In this document: piece by piece, positions 44,775 to 53,050 of the stretch
Layout: every line of letters begins with the position of its first letter
How positions within the stretch are numbered: the first letter of the stretch is position 1
Source of the DNA: Oceanirhabdus seepicola
GTDB lineage: Bacteria > Bacillota > Clostridia > Clostridiales > Clostridiaceae
NCBI RefSeq assembly: GCF_023684385.1
Contig: NZ_JAGSOJ010000004.1
Location: 248,001 to 312,000, forward strand
Reading direction: 5' to 3'
Length of the DNA stretch: 64,000 nt
Program-made: the position numbers and the translations under genes
Notes under the pieces: model-generated
The model's input: only the letters and a program-made list of their open reading frames with translations
Databases searched by the model: none
What the model was told of the DNA's origin: nothing

Positions 44775-45350
44775 ATGAATCTTTTTACTATTTTCATAGC
44801 AGCAGCTCTAGTAAACAACGTTGTACTTGCTCAATTCCTAGGCATATGTCCCTTTTTAGGTGTTTCTAAAAAGGTTGATACAGCTAAAGGGATGGGAATG
44901 GCAGTAACATTTGTTATGCTGCTTGCATCAACAATATCTTATTTGGTATATAAATTTGTTTTAGTTCCTAGGGAAATTGAATATTTATATACAATCGCAT
45001 TTATTTTAGTAATTGCATCTCTAGTACAATTAGTAGAGGTTATTATAAAGAAAACAAATCCAGCACTATATAAATCATTAGGAATATTCCTTCCTCTGAT
45101 CACAACAAACTGTGCGGTGCTTGGTGTAGCTATTAATAATATGAATGAAGGATTTACTTTAATCCAATCACTCGTTAACTCATTAGGTTGTGCTCTAGGT
45201 TTCACATTAGCTATCGTTCTTCTTGCAAGTTTAAGAGAGAGAATGGAAGAAAATACAAATATCCCAGAGGCTTTAAAAGGTCTTCCTATTACATTAATAA
45301 CATCTGGATTAATGGCAATAGCATTCCTTGGCTTCTCTGGATTAGTATAG
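44775..45350 (+). CDS. rnfA: Rnf complex subunit A
   Basis: Protein of 191 aa with six membrane segments. NNVVLAQFLGICPFLGVSKK near the start carries the conserved cysteine, and LITTNCAVLGVAI holds the second. It forms the membrane core with RnfE. AAAGGTGGAGG precedes the ATG. Confidence 0.96.
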   Translation: MNLFTIFIAAALVNNVVLAQFLGICPFLGVSKKVDTAKGMGMAVTFVMLLASTISYLVYKFVLVPREIEYLYTIAFILVIASLVQLVEVIIKKTNPALYKSLGIFLPLITTNCAVLGVAINNMNEGFTLIQSLVNSLGCALGFTLAIVLLASLRERMEENTNIPEALKGLPITLITSGLMAIAFLGFSGLV

Positions 45351-45363
45351 GGAGGTACAACAT

Positions 45364-46224
45364 ATGGATTTAACAAGTTTAGTTTTTCCCGTTATAACAC
45401 TTGGTATTATGGGACTTGCTTTCGGTCTAATATTAGGCTATGCTTCTAAGAAATTCGAAGTAAAGGTTGACCCAAAAATCCCATTGGTTAGAGATGCATT
45501 TCCTGGCGCAAACTGTGGTGGTTGTGGATTTGCAGGATGTGATGCTTATGCTGAAGCAATCGTAACTAATGGTGCAGTTCCAAACTTATGTGGTCCTGGT
45601 GGTGCTGCTTGCGCAGAAAAAATCGCTGACATCTTAGGTGTTGCTATTGAAGATTCTAAACCAATGGTGGCATTTGTAAAATGTAATGGAACTTGTGATA
45701 ATGCTAAAGAAAAATACGAATACTATGGAATAAACGACTGTAATCAAGCAGTTATTGCACCTGGTGGTGGATCAAAAGCTTGTAGTAACGGCTGTCTTGG
45801 TCTTGGAAGCTGTGTAAAGGTTTGTAATTTTGATGCACTTAAAGTTGAAGATGGTATTGCAGTTATTGATGAAGAAAAATGTGTTGCTTGTGGTGCTTGT
45901 GTGGACGCTTGTCCTAAAGGAGTTATCGGTATACTACCAAAAGACTCCCTAGTACGTATAAATTGTAACACTCATGATAGAGGTAAAGACGTAAAATCTA
46001 GCTGTTCAGTTGGATGTATTGGATGCACACTTTGTGTCAAGGCTTGCCCTAAAGAAGCAATGGTTATGGATAACAACCTTCCAGTCATTGATTATGACAA
46101 GTGTGTGAACTGTGGAATATGTGCAAAGAAATGTCCAACAAATGCAATACTGAACTTACGTCAAAGCAAAGCTACTCCAAAGGCAGCACCTGCTGCTAAA
46201 GAAGAAGCTACTGTAACTAAATAA
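45364..46224 (+). CDS. rnfB: Rnf complex subunit B, multi-[4Fe-4S] ferredoxin-like
   Basis: Protein of 286 aa. N-terminal membrane anchor, then a four-Cys cluster motif in PGANCGGCGFAGCDAYAEAI and NLCGPGG. Four further CxxC-rich segments follow: CSNGCLGLGSCVKVC, CVACGACVDACP, CSVGCIGCTLCVKACP and CVNCGICAKKCP. It accepts electrons from reduced ferredoxin. The Ala/Pro/Lys-rich tail is common in clostridial RnfB. Last of the six rnf genes. Confidence 0.96.
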   Translation: MDLTSLVFPVITLGIMGLAFGLILGYASKKFEVKVDPKIPLVRDAFPGANCGGCGFAGCDAYAEAIVTNGAVPNLCGPGGAACAEKIADILGVAIEDSKPMVAFVKCNGTCDNAKEKYEYYGINDCNQAVIAPGGGSKACSNGCLGLGSCVKVCNFDALKVEDGIAVIDEEKCVACGACVDACPKGVIGILPKDSLVRINCNTHDRGKDVKSSCSVGCIGCTLCVKACPKEAMVMDNNLPVIDYDKCVNCGICAKKCPTNAILNLRQSKATPKAAPAAKEEATVTK

Positions 46225-46240
46225 TAAGGAGCTGAGAACT

Positions 46241-46666
46241 TTGGAAGAAGTGGGATTTGTAAAATCAATTATCGGTGATTTCGCATATGTTGTTTTTCCT
46301 AGAAAATCTGGATGTGGGGGTAATTGTGGAAGTTGTACTGGTGGATGTGCTTCTGATTCCATTACAATTGAAATCAAAAATACCTTGAATGTTTCAATTG
46401 GTGATAGATTAAAAGTTGGAATCAAAAAGCGTATTTTTTCTAAAATGATATTTTGGGCATATGTTTTCCCTACTATCATGTTTGCAATTGGATTAACTGC
46501 TGGATTAACCTTCTTCAAAGGTTCTGGTTATGGTAATTATGAGCTTTTAGGCGCACTCACTGGATTCATTTTATTAGGTATTTCTTACTTCTTATCAGGT
46601 AAAATTGATAAGAAAGTTCAAAAAAATAATGAATATGAATTTGAGATGATTAAGATAGTTAGATAA
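46241..46666 (+). CDS. rseC: RseC/MucC family protein linked to Rnf (TTG start)
   Basis: Protein of 141 aa. The N-terminal cytoplasmic part has a cysteine cluster CGGNCGSCTGGC, followed by two membrane segments (MIFWAYVFPTIMFAIGLTAG; ELLGALTGFILLGISYFL). This is the RseC pattern; in E. coli RseC works with an Rnf-like complex that reduces SoxR. Here it follows rnfB by 16 bp, so a role in assembly or redox control of Rnf is likely. TTG 46241 is the start, with AAGGAG nine bases upstream. A strong terminator ends the operon. Confidence 0.85.
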   Translation: MEEVGFVKSIIGDFAYVVFPRKSGCGGNCGSCTGGCASDSITIEIKNTLNVSIGDRLKVGIKKRIFSKMIFWAYVFPTIMFAIGLTAGLTFFKGSGYGNYELLGALTGFILLGISYFLSGKIDKKVQKNNEYEFEMIKIVR

Positions 46667-46680
46667 GAAAAGAATATTTT

Positions 46681-46736
46681 AAAATCCCAGTTACTTTTGA
46701 TAAGTTCAGCTTATCAATGTAACTGGGATTTTTTTA
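46681..46736 (+). terminator. Terminator of the rnf operon
   Basis: Stem AAATCCCAGTTAC/GTAACTGGGATTT with an inner GATAAG/CTTATC hairpin, followed by T7. Confidence 0.9.
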
Positions 46737-47243
46737 TTACCAAAAGTTTTACTTGATAAAACTTTATTCATGTATCTATATATATTTACAATCTTAGTTC
46801 ATTTCGTAAAATATATGATATTACTATTTCTTTTTTTTGGTAACTCTTTATCACTACAACATGCTATACAAAATGAACTATAATAAAATCCTTACAAGCA
46901 ATTATCTAAAAAATATATAAAAAGTAAGAATTGCGAAATTTAATTTACATATTGAATATATTTATAAAAAGTATTATAGTGTAACTGTCAAAGGCAACAA
47001 CTTCATATTTACCCATAATATTATACATTAATGCGCTAAAATGAATCATTAGTTTAGTTATAGTTGAGTACAGTATATATTAGGCCTAATAATTACTTAA
47101 TTAACTTTTAAAAAATATATATTTATGCATTTGCAATCTACTAAAAGTACAATGCAAAAGTATAACGTAAAAATTCACGGTATTATTTTTTTTACAAAAG
47201 ATGCAAATTAAATACTGACTTATATCAATTATTTTGACTAAAA
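46737..47243. other. AT-rich intergenic region without visible gene
   Basis: About 500 bp between the rnf terminator and the MFS operator. No open frame with a ribosome binding site, riboswitch motif or repeat copy was seen; a minus-strand frame at 47101-47304 lacks these and overlaps the operator. Confidence 0.55.
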
Positions 47244-47271
47244 TTGAAATTGGTATAATAACCAATTTCAA
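47244..47271 (+). promoter_or_regulatory. Perfect palindromic operator over the -10 box of the MFS gene
   Basis: Arms TTGAAATTGGT (47244-47254) and ACCAATTTCAA (47261-47271) are perfect inverted repeats around ATAATA. TATAAT (47254-47259) lies in the centre, with TTGACT 14 bp upstream. A repressor bound here would block the promoter. The gene starts 21 bp later. Confidence 0.7.
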
Positions 47272-47291
47272 ACGCATGGAGGAGAAAAAAT

Positions 47292-48611
47292 ATGAACGAA
47301 TCAAAAAGACTTACGTTTAATGCATGGATGTTTATAATAATTTATGCTGTAGTAGGATTATTAGGAGGAGTGGCTTTAGACGTACTTCCAACATACCTTA
47401 GTGTTTCACCAGAAACAGCTAATTTAGCGAAGAGTATGTCAATATTCTTAGGCCTTGGTTTCCTTGGAGGAGCTGCACTTTTATTATTAATACCTAAAAC
47501 TGGATATAAATTCATTATCGGTTTAGCTTGTATTGGATCTATGATTGGATTAGGTGCAGTTAAATACGTATCATCAGTTACAATATTGGCAATAATAACA
47601 GGGGTAATATTTGTTGGTGTATGTTTATTTGATGCCATATTACCATCCTTTTTAACTTGTTATACAACTGAAAAGAATAAAAACTTTATATTCTCAACAG
47701 CTATATGGACAAATATAGCCGGAATGACAATTGCATCTTTCTTTGGTGGTACATTAATAACTTGGCAATTTAGTAAAATACTAGGAGTAGCTTATGAAAA
47801 AGCAAAAGAGTTAACAGCGAATACAGATGCTTTTTCAGCAATTCAACATCAGGCTTATTTAGATGCACATACACAAGTTTTATTCATGTTTGTAGCAGTA
47901 GCAGTAATTGCATTCATTCCAGTATTATTCATAAAACAAAAACCAGTTGATTACCAAGTAGTTGAGAAAAAAGAAAAGCAAAAATTCGATTGGAGTATAT
48001 TTGCAAATAAATATATTGTATTATTTGTAGTTTATACATTCTTAATAAGATTTGGAGCTGGATTAATTACACCACACTTCTCAGTGTTCTTAAGTGATAT
48101 GGGTATTGCTAGATCAACTGTATCACAATTAGTAGCATATCAATATGCTGCAATGGTTTTATTTGTTATGATATCACCAATAGTTATTAAAAAGCTTGGA
48201 AAAGTTGTTTGTCTTGGTGGAATGGCATTATTAGCAATTCCGTTCATTATGTTAATAGCTAATGGACAAGCATTTGGATCAGCAATGGTTCCAGCTGTTG
48301 GTATAGGTCTATTCTTCAGATCTGGATTTGCAAATTTATCATCTCCAGTTCAGCAGTCATTACCAATGGAATTTGTTTCTAAAGAGTTAAGACCAGCATA
48401 TAGCTCAGTTATATTTGTAATTATGGGAGCAGCACAAATATTAGCTGGAATCTTCTCAAGAAGTTTCTTACTTCAATTAGAAAATGGATATGGAATATCA
48501 TATTATGTAACAGGTGGAATATATGTAGTAGCAGCAGTAATGCTACTAGTAGTATTCACTAAGAAATATAATAGATCAAGCTCAGAAGATCAAAATCAAG
48601 CTGCAGCTTAA
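47292..48611 (+). CDS. MFS transporter
   Basis: Protein of 439 aa with 12 membrane segments in two halves. The central loop KPVDYQVVEKKEKQKFDW is cytoplasmic and GIARSTVSQLVAYQYA is in the second half. Substrate unknown. Single gene with a palindromic operator over its promoter, so probably substrate-induced, but no regulator gene is next to it. The transcript runs into repeat copy 3, whose first hairpin plus T5 may serve as terminator. ATG follows ATGGAGGAG. Confidence 0.82.
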   Translation: MNESKRLTFNAWMFIIIYAVVGLLGGVALDVLPTYLSVSPETANLAKSMSIFLGLGFLGGAALLLLIPKTGYKFIIGLACIGSMIGLGAVKYVSSVTILAIITGVIFVGVCLFDAILPSFLTCYTTEKNKNFIFSTAIWTNIAGMTIASFFGGTLITWQFSKILGVAYEKAKELTANTDAFSAIQHQAYLDAHTQVLFMFVAVAVIAFIPVLFIKQKPVDYQVVEKKEKQKFDWSIFANKYIVLFVVYTFLIRFGAGLITPHFSVFLSDMGIARSTVSQLVAYQYAAMVLFVMISPIVIKKLGKVVCLGGMALLAIPFIMLIANGQAFGSAMVPAVGIGLFFRSGFANLSSPVQQSLPMEFVSKELRPAYSSVIFVIMGAAQILAGIFSRSFLLQLENGYGISYYVTGGIYVVAAVMLLVVFTKKYNRSSSEDQNQAAA

Positions 48612-48618
48612 TATATAA

Positions 48619-48860
48619 AAGATAATTGACAATATAGAAAAATGTAGGTTCTGACTTATGTCAGAACCTACATTTTTATTGTTCTTTTGAACAAAGGGCT
48701 TTTACTCATTTTATCTACGATAAAATATTGTATTTCAAATACAATGTTTCATTTTAAATGAAACGAGCAAACTTCTATTGTCGGGAACAACAAGATTATA
48801 ATTTTTCGAAGAGAAATGTCCATCATTATCAATTATCCATTTGTTTTTAGCGCACGCTTT
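48619..48860 (+). repeat. Structured interspersed repeat, family A, copy 3
   Basis: Same order of hairpins as copies 1 and 2: GGTTCTGAC-TTAT-GTCAGAACC (stem extended by AAAATGTA/TACATTTT), TTTTATC/GATAAAA, ATTGTATTT/AAATACAAT, GTTTCATTT/AAATGAAAC, and TTTTTC/GAGAAA. The outer stem is shorter than in copy 1 (left GATAATTGACAAT; right ATTATCAATTATC). The right end (CATTTGTTTTTAGCGCACGC) is the reverse complement of the left end of copy 2. It lies between the MFS stop codon and the 3' end of the methyltransferase gene. Confidence 0.85.
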
Positions 48861-48871
48861 GCTAGATTTTC

Positions 48872-49591
48872 TTATTTCGTCCCAATAATTATTACTTCCT
48901 TTTCATAACCAATACCAGTATTTAAAGCCCTTTTCCTTATGGCTTCACCCTTCTCTTTTAATTCTTCAAATTCTTCATGACATCTTACACTTTCAATTCT
49001 TTTATCTATTTTATTTGTAAAATTCTCAAGTCTATTTTCTGACGTATCAATTCCTTCATCAAATAAAAATTCTGATATTTCAACACCATTAAGATTTAAT
49101 TTATTTGCTATATCAATTATCTCTTGCTTTTTGAATGTCTTGAAATGATTTTTTCCTAAAACGCCATCAATTTCAGCAATCCAGTGATGAAAATCAACTG
49201 TAATTTTATATGCTCCCTCATGATTATCTGAGAACATTTCTTTTATTATAAATAATCCTCCAGGTTTTAACACTCGTTTCATTTCTGATAATATCTGATA
49301 GATTTCCTCTTTGCTAGGAATATGATGTAATACTTGAGCGATGGATACTGTATCAAAACTGTTATCATCAAACTCTATATTATTTCCATCCATTTGCTCT
49401 AATCTTACTCTGAATTGAGATAGGTTATTCTTAGCTTTTTCCAACATCTTACTATTCATGTCTACTCCAAGGATTTCATCATAATCCTTGAAATTTTCTG
49501 CCATAATCCATGCAAATTGTCCTCTTCCAACCCCTACGTCTAATACCTTTCCAGCTGATATTGTTTGTAATTTTTCAATTAATTTCTTCAT
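48872..49591 (-). CDS. Class I SAM-dependent methyltransferase
   Basis: Protein of 239 aa. SAM-binding motif I GKVLDVGVGRGQFAWIMAE, motif II with GVDMNSKMLEKA, and FDTVSIAQVLHHIPSKEEIY and RVLKPGGLFIIKEMF as motifs post-II and III. Substrate unknown; similar to UbiE-like methyltransferases. ATG 49591 lies nine bases after AAAGGGG; the long frame up to 49630 has no better site. Confidence 0.85.
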   Translation of the reverse strand: MKKLIEKLQTISAGKVLDVGVGRGQFAWIMAENFKDYDEILGVDMNSKMLEKAKNNLSQFRVRLEQMDGNNIEFDDNSFDTVSIAQVLHHIPSKEEIYQILSEMKRVLKPGGLFIIKEMFSDNHEGAYKITVDFHHWIAEIDGVLGKNHFKTFKKQEIIDIANKLNLNGVEISEFLFDEGIDTSENRLENFTNKIDKRIESVRCHEEFEELKEKGEAIRKRALNTGIGYEKEVIIIGTK

Positions 49592-49679
49592 ACATATCAT
49601 CCCCTTTAAAATTATTTCTCCAATCCCCAAATTATTATTTTTTTATACTATTCCAGAATAAATCTATGTAATCTCTTAT

Positions 49680-49865
49680 TTACTTTTCAAGTCCATCAAT
49701 ATCTATATTATTCATGTCCTTTAGCATAAATTCCTCATACATTTTATAAATTGAAAACATATGAATTCCTGTGAAAGCAAATATGGATCTTTCTCCTTTA
49801 TAAATGTACTTGTATATTGTTTGCTTACATTGTCTATTAATAGGTTCATTACCTAAATAGTACAT
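49680..49865 (-). CDS. Small ORF, possibly truncated
   Basis: A 61-codon frame with no good ribosome binding site and no recognised domain. After its TAA stop the same frame continues IRDYIDLFWNSIKK and a second stop, which looks like a natural C-terminus. The TAA may be a recent nonsense change, or the frame may be a remnant. Confidence 0.3.
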   Translation of the reverse strand: MYYLGNEPINRQCKQTIYKYIYKGERSIFAFTGIHMFSIYKMYEEFMLKDMNNIDIDGLEK

Positions 49866-50055
49866 TCAAATTTATAACATTTCAAACATTTCATTATATT
49901 TTTTACATATTTATATATAATTATTACATTTTAGCTTAACCCTTGCACACATTCTATTTATTTGAATAAAATATATAATATAGACAAGCATATAAAACAA
50001 AAAGTAAGTCTTGTTTTATTAATGCTATTTACTGTATTTATGATAGGATGATTTT

Positions 50056-50976
50056 ATGTGTAAAATGAATTTTGCAAAAACAGCATTATTAAAGGGATTA
50101 TCTTTTGCTATGTCTCAGCCTAAAAAATGGCATGAGCCACATGGATTAGTTCTTATTGGTAATTTGAAACCTTTCATTATTAAGAATTTTGGAAAGCGTG
50201 TTTATTATTGCTACCTGTCTAAAGTTATAGAATCAATATGCATTAGCACTGATTACTTTGGTGTTGGTGTTGATGCATTATATAATCCCGAGTATCCAGA
50301 GAATCCAGTATGTCTTGGATATCCAGAAGGACATGAAACCTCGGTAGCTATAATCGGTATGAAAGAGGCTCACCTTGTTGAATTAAAAGGATATACTATT
50401 AATGAATTTACAGACTGGTTAAAATATTATCCAGATAATGATCAGTATAGTATTGGTATAAGAATCCAATCTTTACTTTACGGTGGAGTATCAGTATATG
50501 AAAAGTGGAGGACTGCAGATTGTAGATTAGTTTCAATAAAGTCATTAATGGATGATGCTATTGAAAAATGGAGAGAAGAAACACAGATTGAAGACTTATG
50601 TCCAGGAGTTGCTCCAAATGATTTATTGTTACACTTGGCGCCTTCCTTAATAGTATTAAAACAAATGTATCCAAGAGAATTTATGAAATACAAATACAAG
50701 GATGTTCTTGATCAAGTGTTTGAATTTTACGAATCAATAATGATTGATAATGAGTATTGGGGATTCAAGGGAGAAGCATTTGCTACTGGGCATATATTAG
50801 ATCAATATGTTATGGATTGTCGTAGACCTAAAAGTTTGAAAAGCCTCCAATATATGATTGAGTGTCAAGCACCAAATGGTAAATTTAATATTTGTAACAA
50901 TAATCACTACGGCGGACAGGTTCATGCAATGAAAGGGTTATATGCATGTATGGTAGCTTTTGGTTTTGAAGATTAA
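50056..50976 (+). CDS. Hypothetical protein, family not recognised
   Basis: Protein of 306 aa, soluble, no signal peptide. The N-terminal half is rich in Tyr/Gly/Pro (PKKWHEPHGLVLIGNLKPF; NPEYPENPVCLGYPEGHE). The C-terminal half looks helical and ends NICNNNHYGGQVHAMKGLYA then CMVAFGFED; this Gly-Gly-x-x-His-Ala pattern recalls alpha/alpha-barrel proteins, but I cannot assign a family. Eleven cysteines, several outside obvious motifs. ATG follows AGGATGA. Single gene ending at a hairpin terminator. Confidence 0.75.
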   Translation: MCKMNFAKTALLKGLSFAMSQPKKWHEPHGLVLIGNLKPFIIKNFGKRVYYCYLSKVIESICISTDYFGVGVDALYNPEYPENPVCLGYPEGHETSVAIIGMKEAHLVELKGYTINEFTDWLKYYPDNDQYSIGIRIQSLLYGGVSVYEKWRTADCRLVSIKSLMDDAIEKWREETQIEDLCPGVAPNDLLLHLAPSLIVLKQMYPREFMKYKYKDVLDQVFEFYESIMIDNEYWGFKGEAFATGHILDQYVMDCRRPKSLKSLQYMIECQAPNGKFNICNNNHYGGQVHAMKGLYACMVAFGFED

Positions 50977-50996
50977 ACATGCCCATATAGTTCTTT

Positions 50997-51039
50997 AAAA
51001 AAACTTGAGACCTATAGTTTACCACTATAGATCCCAAGT
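50997..51039 (-). terminator. Terminator between convergent genes
   Basis: Stem ACTTGxGAxCTATAGT/ACTATAGxTCxCAAGT; on the minus strand it is followed by T7, terminating the DUF4153 gene. Confidence 0.75.
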
Positions 51040-51041
51040 AA

Positions 51042-52793
51042 TTACTTAACTTTAACAAAAACATTAAATCCAAATCTTCTTGATTCAATTTTTCCTGTTG
51101 AAACCTTCTTATTTCCTGATATATAGGAAAATTGAATTTTAACCTTTAATTTATCATTTTCATCTTCAATGTACATTTCATTTACAGAAAGACTTTTGTT
51201 ATTCTGATTAGCACCATATTTTTCTACAAGTCCATCTGCAAAATCCCCTAATTCTCTTCTATAAACTTCTTCTCCATTTTCCTTTATACTAAGTATGCTT
51301 GATTCATCATTGAAGTTTACACTAAGAGAAATATCATTTAACTTTTGAAACCTTTCATTTCTTAAATCAAATAAATAATCATATCCTCTTATATCTATAG
51401 CTTCAGCATTATCTAATACATCAAAGTAAAAATATTCATCAGCATTGTAATAATAATCATCATTATATTTTACGCCTAAAATCATCTTCATATCTTTAAG
51501 CCTAAAGCCTTTAGGCAGCGTCTTAACCTCTTCTAAACTGTGATTCCTATCAAAGTAACTAAGGATACTACTTATCTCACTTACATCTGCCTTCGATACA
51601 TCTGAACTTGCCTTAACAGCTTTATTATCTACCATCATGTTATTTTTCAAAAGTATTTTCTCAAATCTTTTATTTTGACTGTATTTTGAAATTGAAAAAC
51701 TACTCAAGGGTCCAAAAAGTGATATAAAAATAATTGCTGCAAGTGATATTGGGAGTATTATATTTCTGCTCTTCCTTTTAAATGAGAAATATATCATAGT
51801 AAAAAACACCCATATTCCTAGCGCCACAACAAAATATCTATTTTCTGTTACCCCATAGGCATTAATTCTTATACCTATAGACAAGAACATCATTATTATA
51901 AGTGGAAGTATTGCCTTAGGAAAAATTTTCATATATTTTTTTATCCATGTGTTTTTGCTAAGTAATGGTGATATTGAAAATAGCACTGCTGCACTTATTG
52001 CTGAATACCAAAGCACAAGGTGAGATACAAGTCCCTGTGGCCACTGCCTTGTAATAATTATCTTTCCAAAGTATAGATAAAGAATTATTGTATACACTGA
52101 AATAAGTGGTATTATAATATATAACACAAGCACCTTAATTAACTTAGAGTAATCCTTCAAAGATAATTCTTCATTGTTTTGTGGAAGTCCTGCGAGAAAA
52201 AATGATTGTGCAAATACTCCTACAACAATAAGCCAACTGTAGTAATATATTTCTCCTTTAATATTAATCCCAAGAAGCTGATCTATTGTAACTAGAATAG
52301 CTGCCAATCCAAGGTATAAAACAACTGAATATAAAACCGTTGTAAAAAATCTTGCAAAAATCCTTATAACATAAAGCTCAAAGTTATCTTTTTGGGGAAG
52401 ATACGGTATAAAAAGAAAGATTAAATAAAGCATAAAACTAATACCTATATATCTTGTTATTGAAACCATTTCAAAATCATTAAGGAATACATGATAATAA
52501 ATAATTAGTAGTGTTGCTCCCCCCACATATGCTCCATAAAATATAATCTTTTTATAATCTTTTAACCTTTCAAAATAAAGCTTAATACATAATGAAAGTG
52601 GAATTCCTAGAGCAAGTACCATTGTTACTCTAGTAAGCGTTTCTGTAAGTTCATTATTAATTCCATATCCCAATTCTGAGATATAAATAAGAAGTATCAC
52701 ACAAGCTGTTGAAATCCCTATGGTTTCTGGAAATCTTCTTATACTATCTTTGATGCCATTTAATATATTTTTTAAAAATTGGGTTATCTTCAT
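51042..52793 (-). CDS. DUF4153 multi-pass membrane protein
   Basis: Protein of 583 aa. About eleven or twelve membrane segments in the first 380 residues, then a soluble extracytoplasmic part of about 200 residues. The N-terminal RFPETIGISTACVILLIYIS, and RIFARFFTTVLYSVVLYLGL followed by AAILVTIDQLLGI, are typical of DUF4153, a family of unknown function. ATG 52793 fits GAGGTG best. The neighbouring SUMF-like lipoprotein gene is divergent, so the two may be co-regulated. Confidence 0.85.
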   Translation of the reverse strand: MKITQFLKNILNGIKDSIRRFPETIGISTACVILLIYISELGYGINNELTETLTRVTMVLALGIPLSLCIKLYFERLKDYKKIIFYGAYVGGATLLIIYYHVFLNDFEMVSITRYIGISFMLYLIFLFIPYLPQKDNFELYVIRIFARFFTTVLYSVVLYLGLAAILVTIDQLLGINIKGEIYYYSWLIVVGVFAQSFFLAGLPQNNEELSLKDYSKLIKVLVLYIIIPLISVYTIILYLYFGKIIITRQWPQGLVSHLVLWYSAISAAVLFSISPLLSKNTWIKKYMKIFPKAILPLIIMMFLSIGIRINAYGVTENRYFVVALGIWVFFTMIYFSFKRKSRNIILPISLAAIIFISLFGPLSSFSISKYSQNKRFEKILLKNNMMVDNKAVKASSDVSKADVSEISSILSYFDRNHSLEEVKTLPKGFRLKDMKMILGVKYNDDYYYNADEYFYFDVLDNAEAIDIRGYDYLFDLRNERFQKLNDISLSVNFNDESSILSIKENGEEVYRRELGDFADGLVEKYGANQNNKSLSVNEMYIEDENDKLKVKIQFSYISGNKKVSTGKIESRRFGFNVFVKVK

Positions 52794-53050
52794 TTTCATC
52801 ACCTCTGCTTATCGATATTATATTTCTTAAATAAAACTTCTATGTGATTGCATTGATAAAATTTCGCTCTTTAAGTCTATCATCAATTGACTTTTAAAAA
52901 ATGAAAAAAAAATTACAATCTAAAAAAACATAAAAATTAAGAATTAATTAAGAACTTTGTGATAGGATTGTAACAAAAAAAAGCTATTATTTACTCAAGT
53001 ACAAATTCAATAATTAAAGTTGCTAAAAACTAATATGAAGGAGTGATAAA

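Noticed and set aside
49955..49975. ATTTATTTGAAT as a further family B copy
   Set aside because: Only 12 AT-rich bases match, without the second arm or the GTGCC end; chance match is likely.
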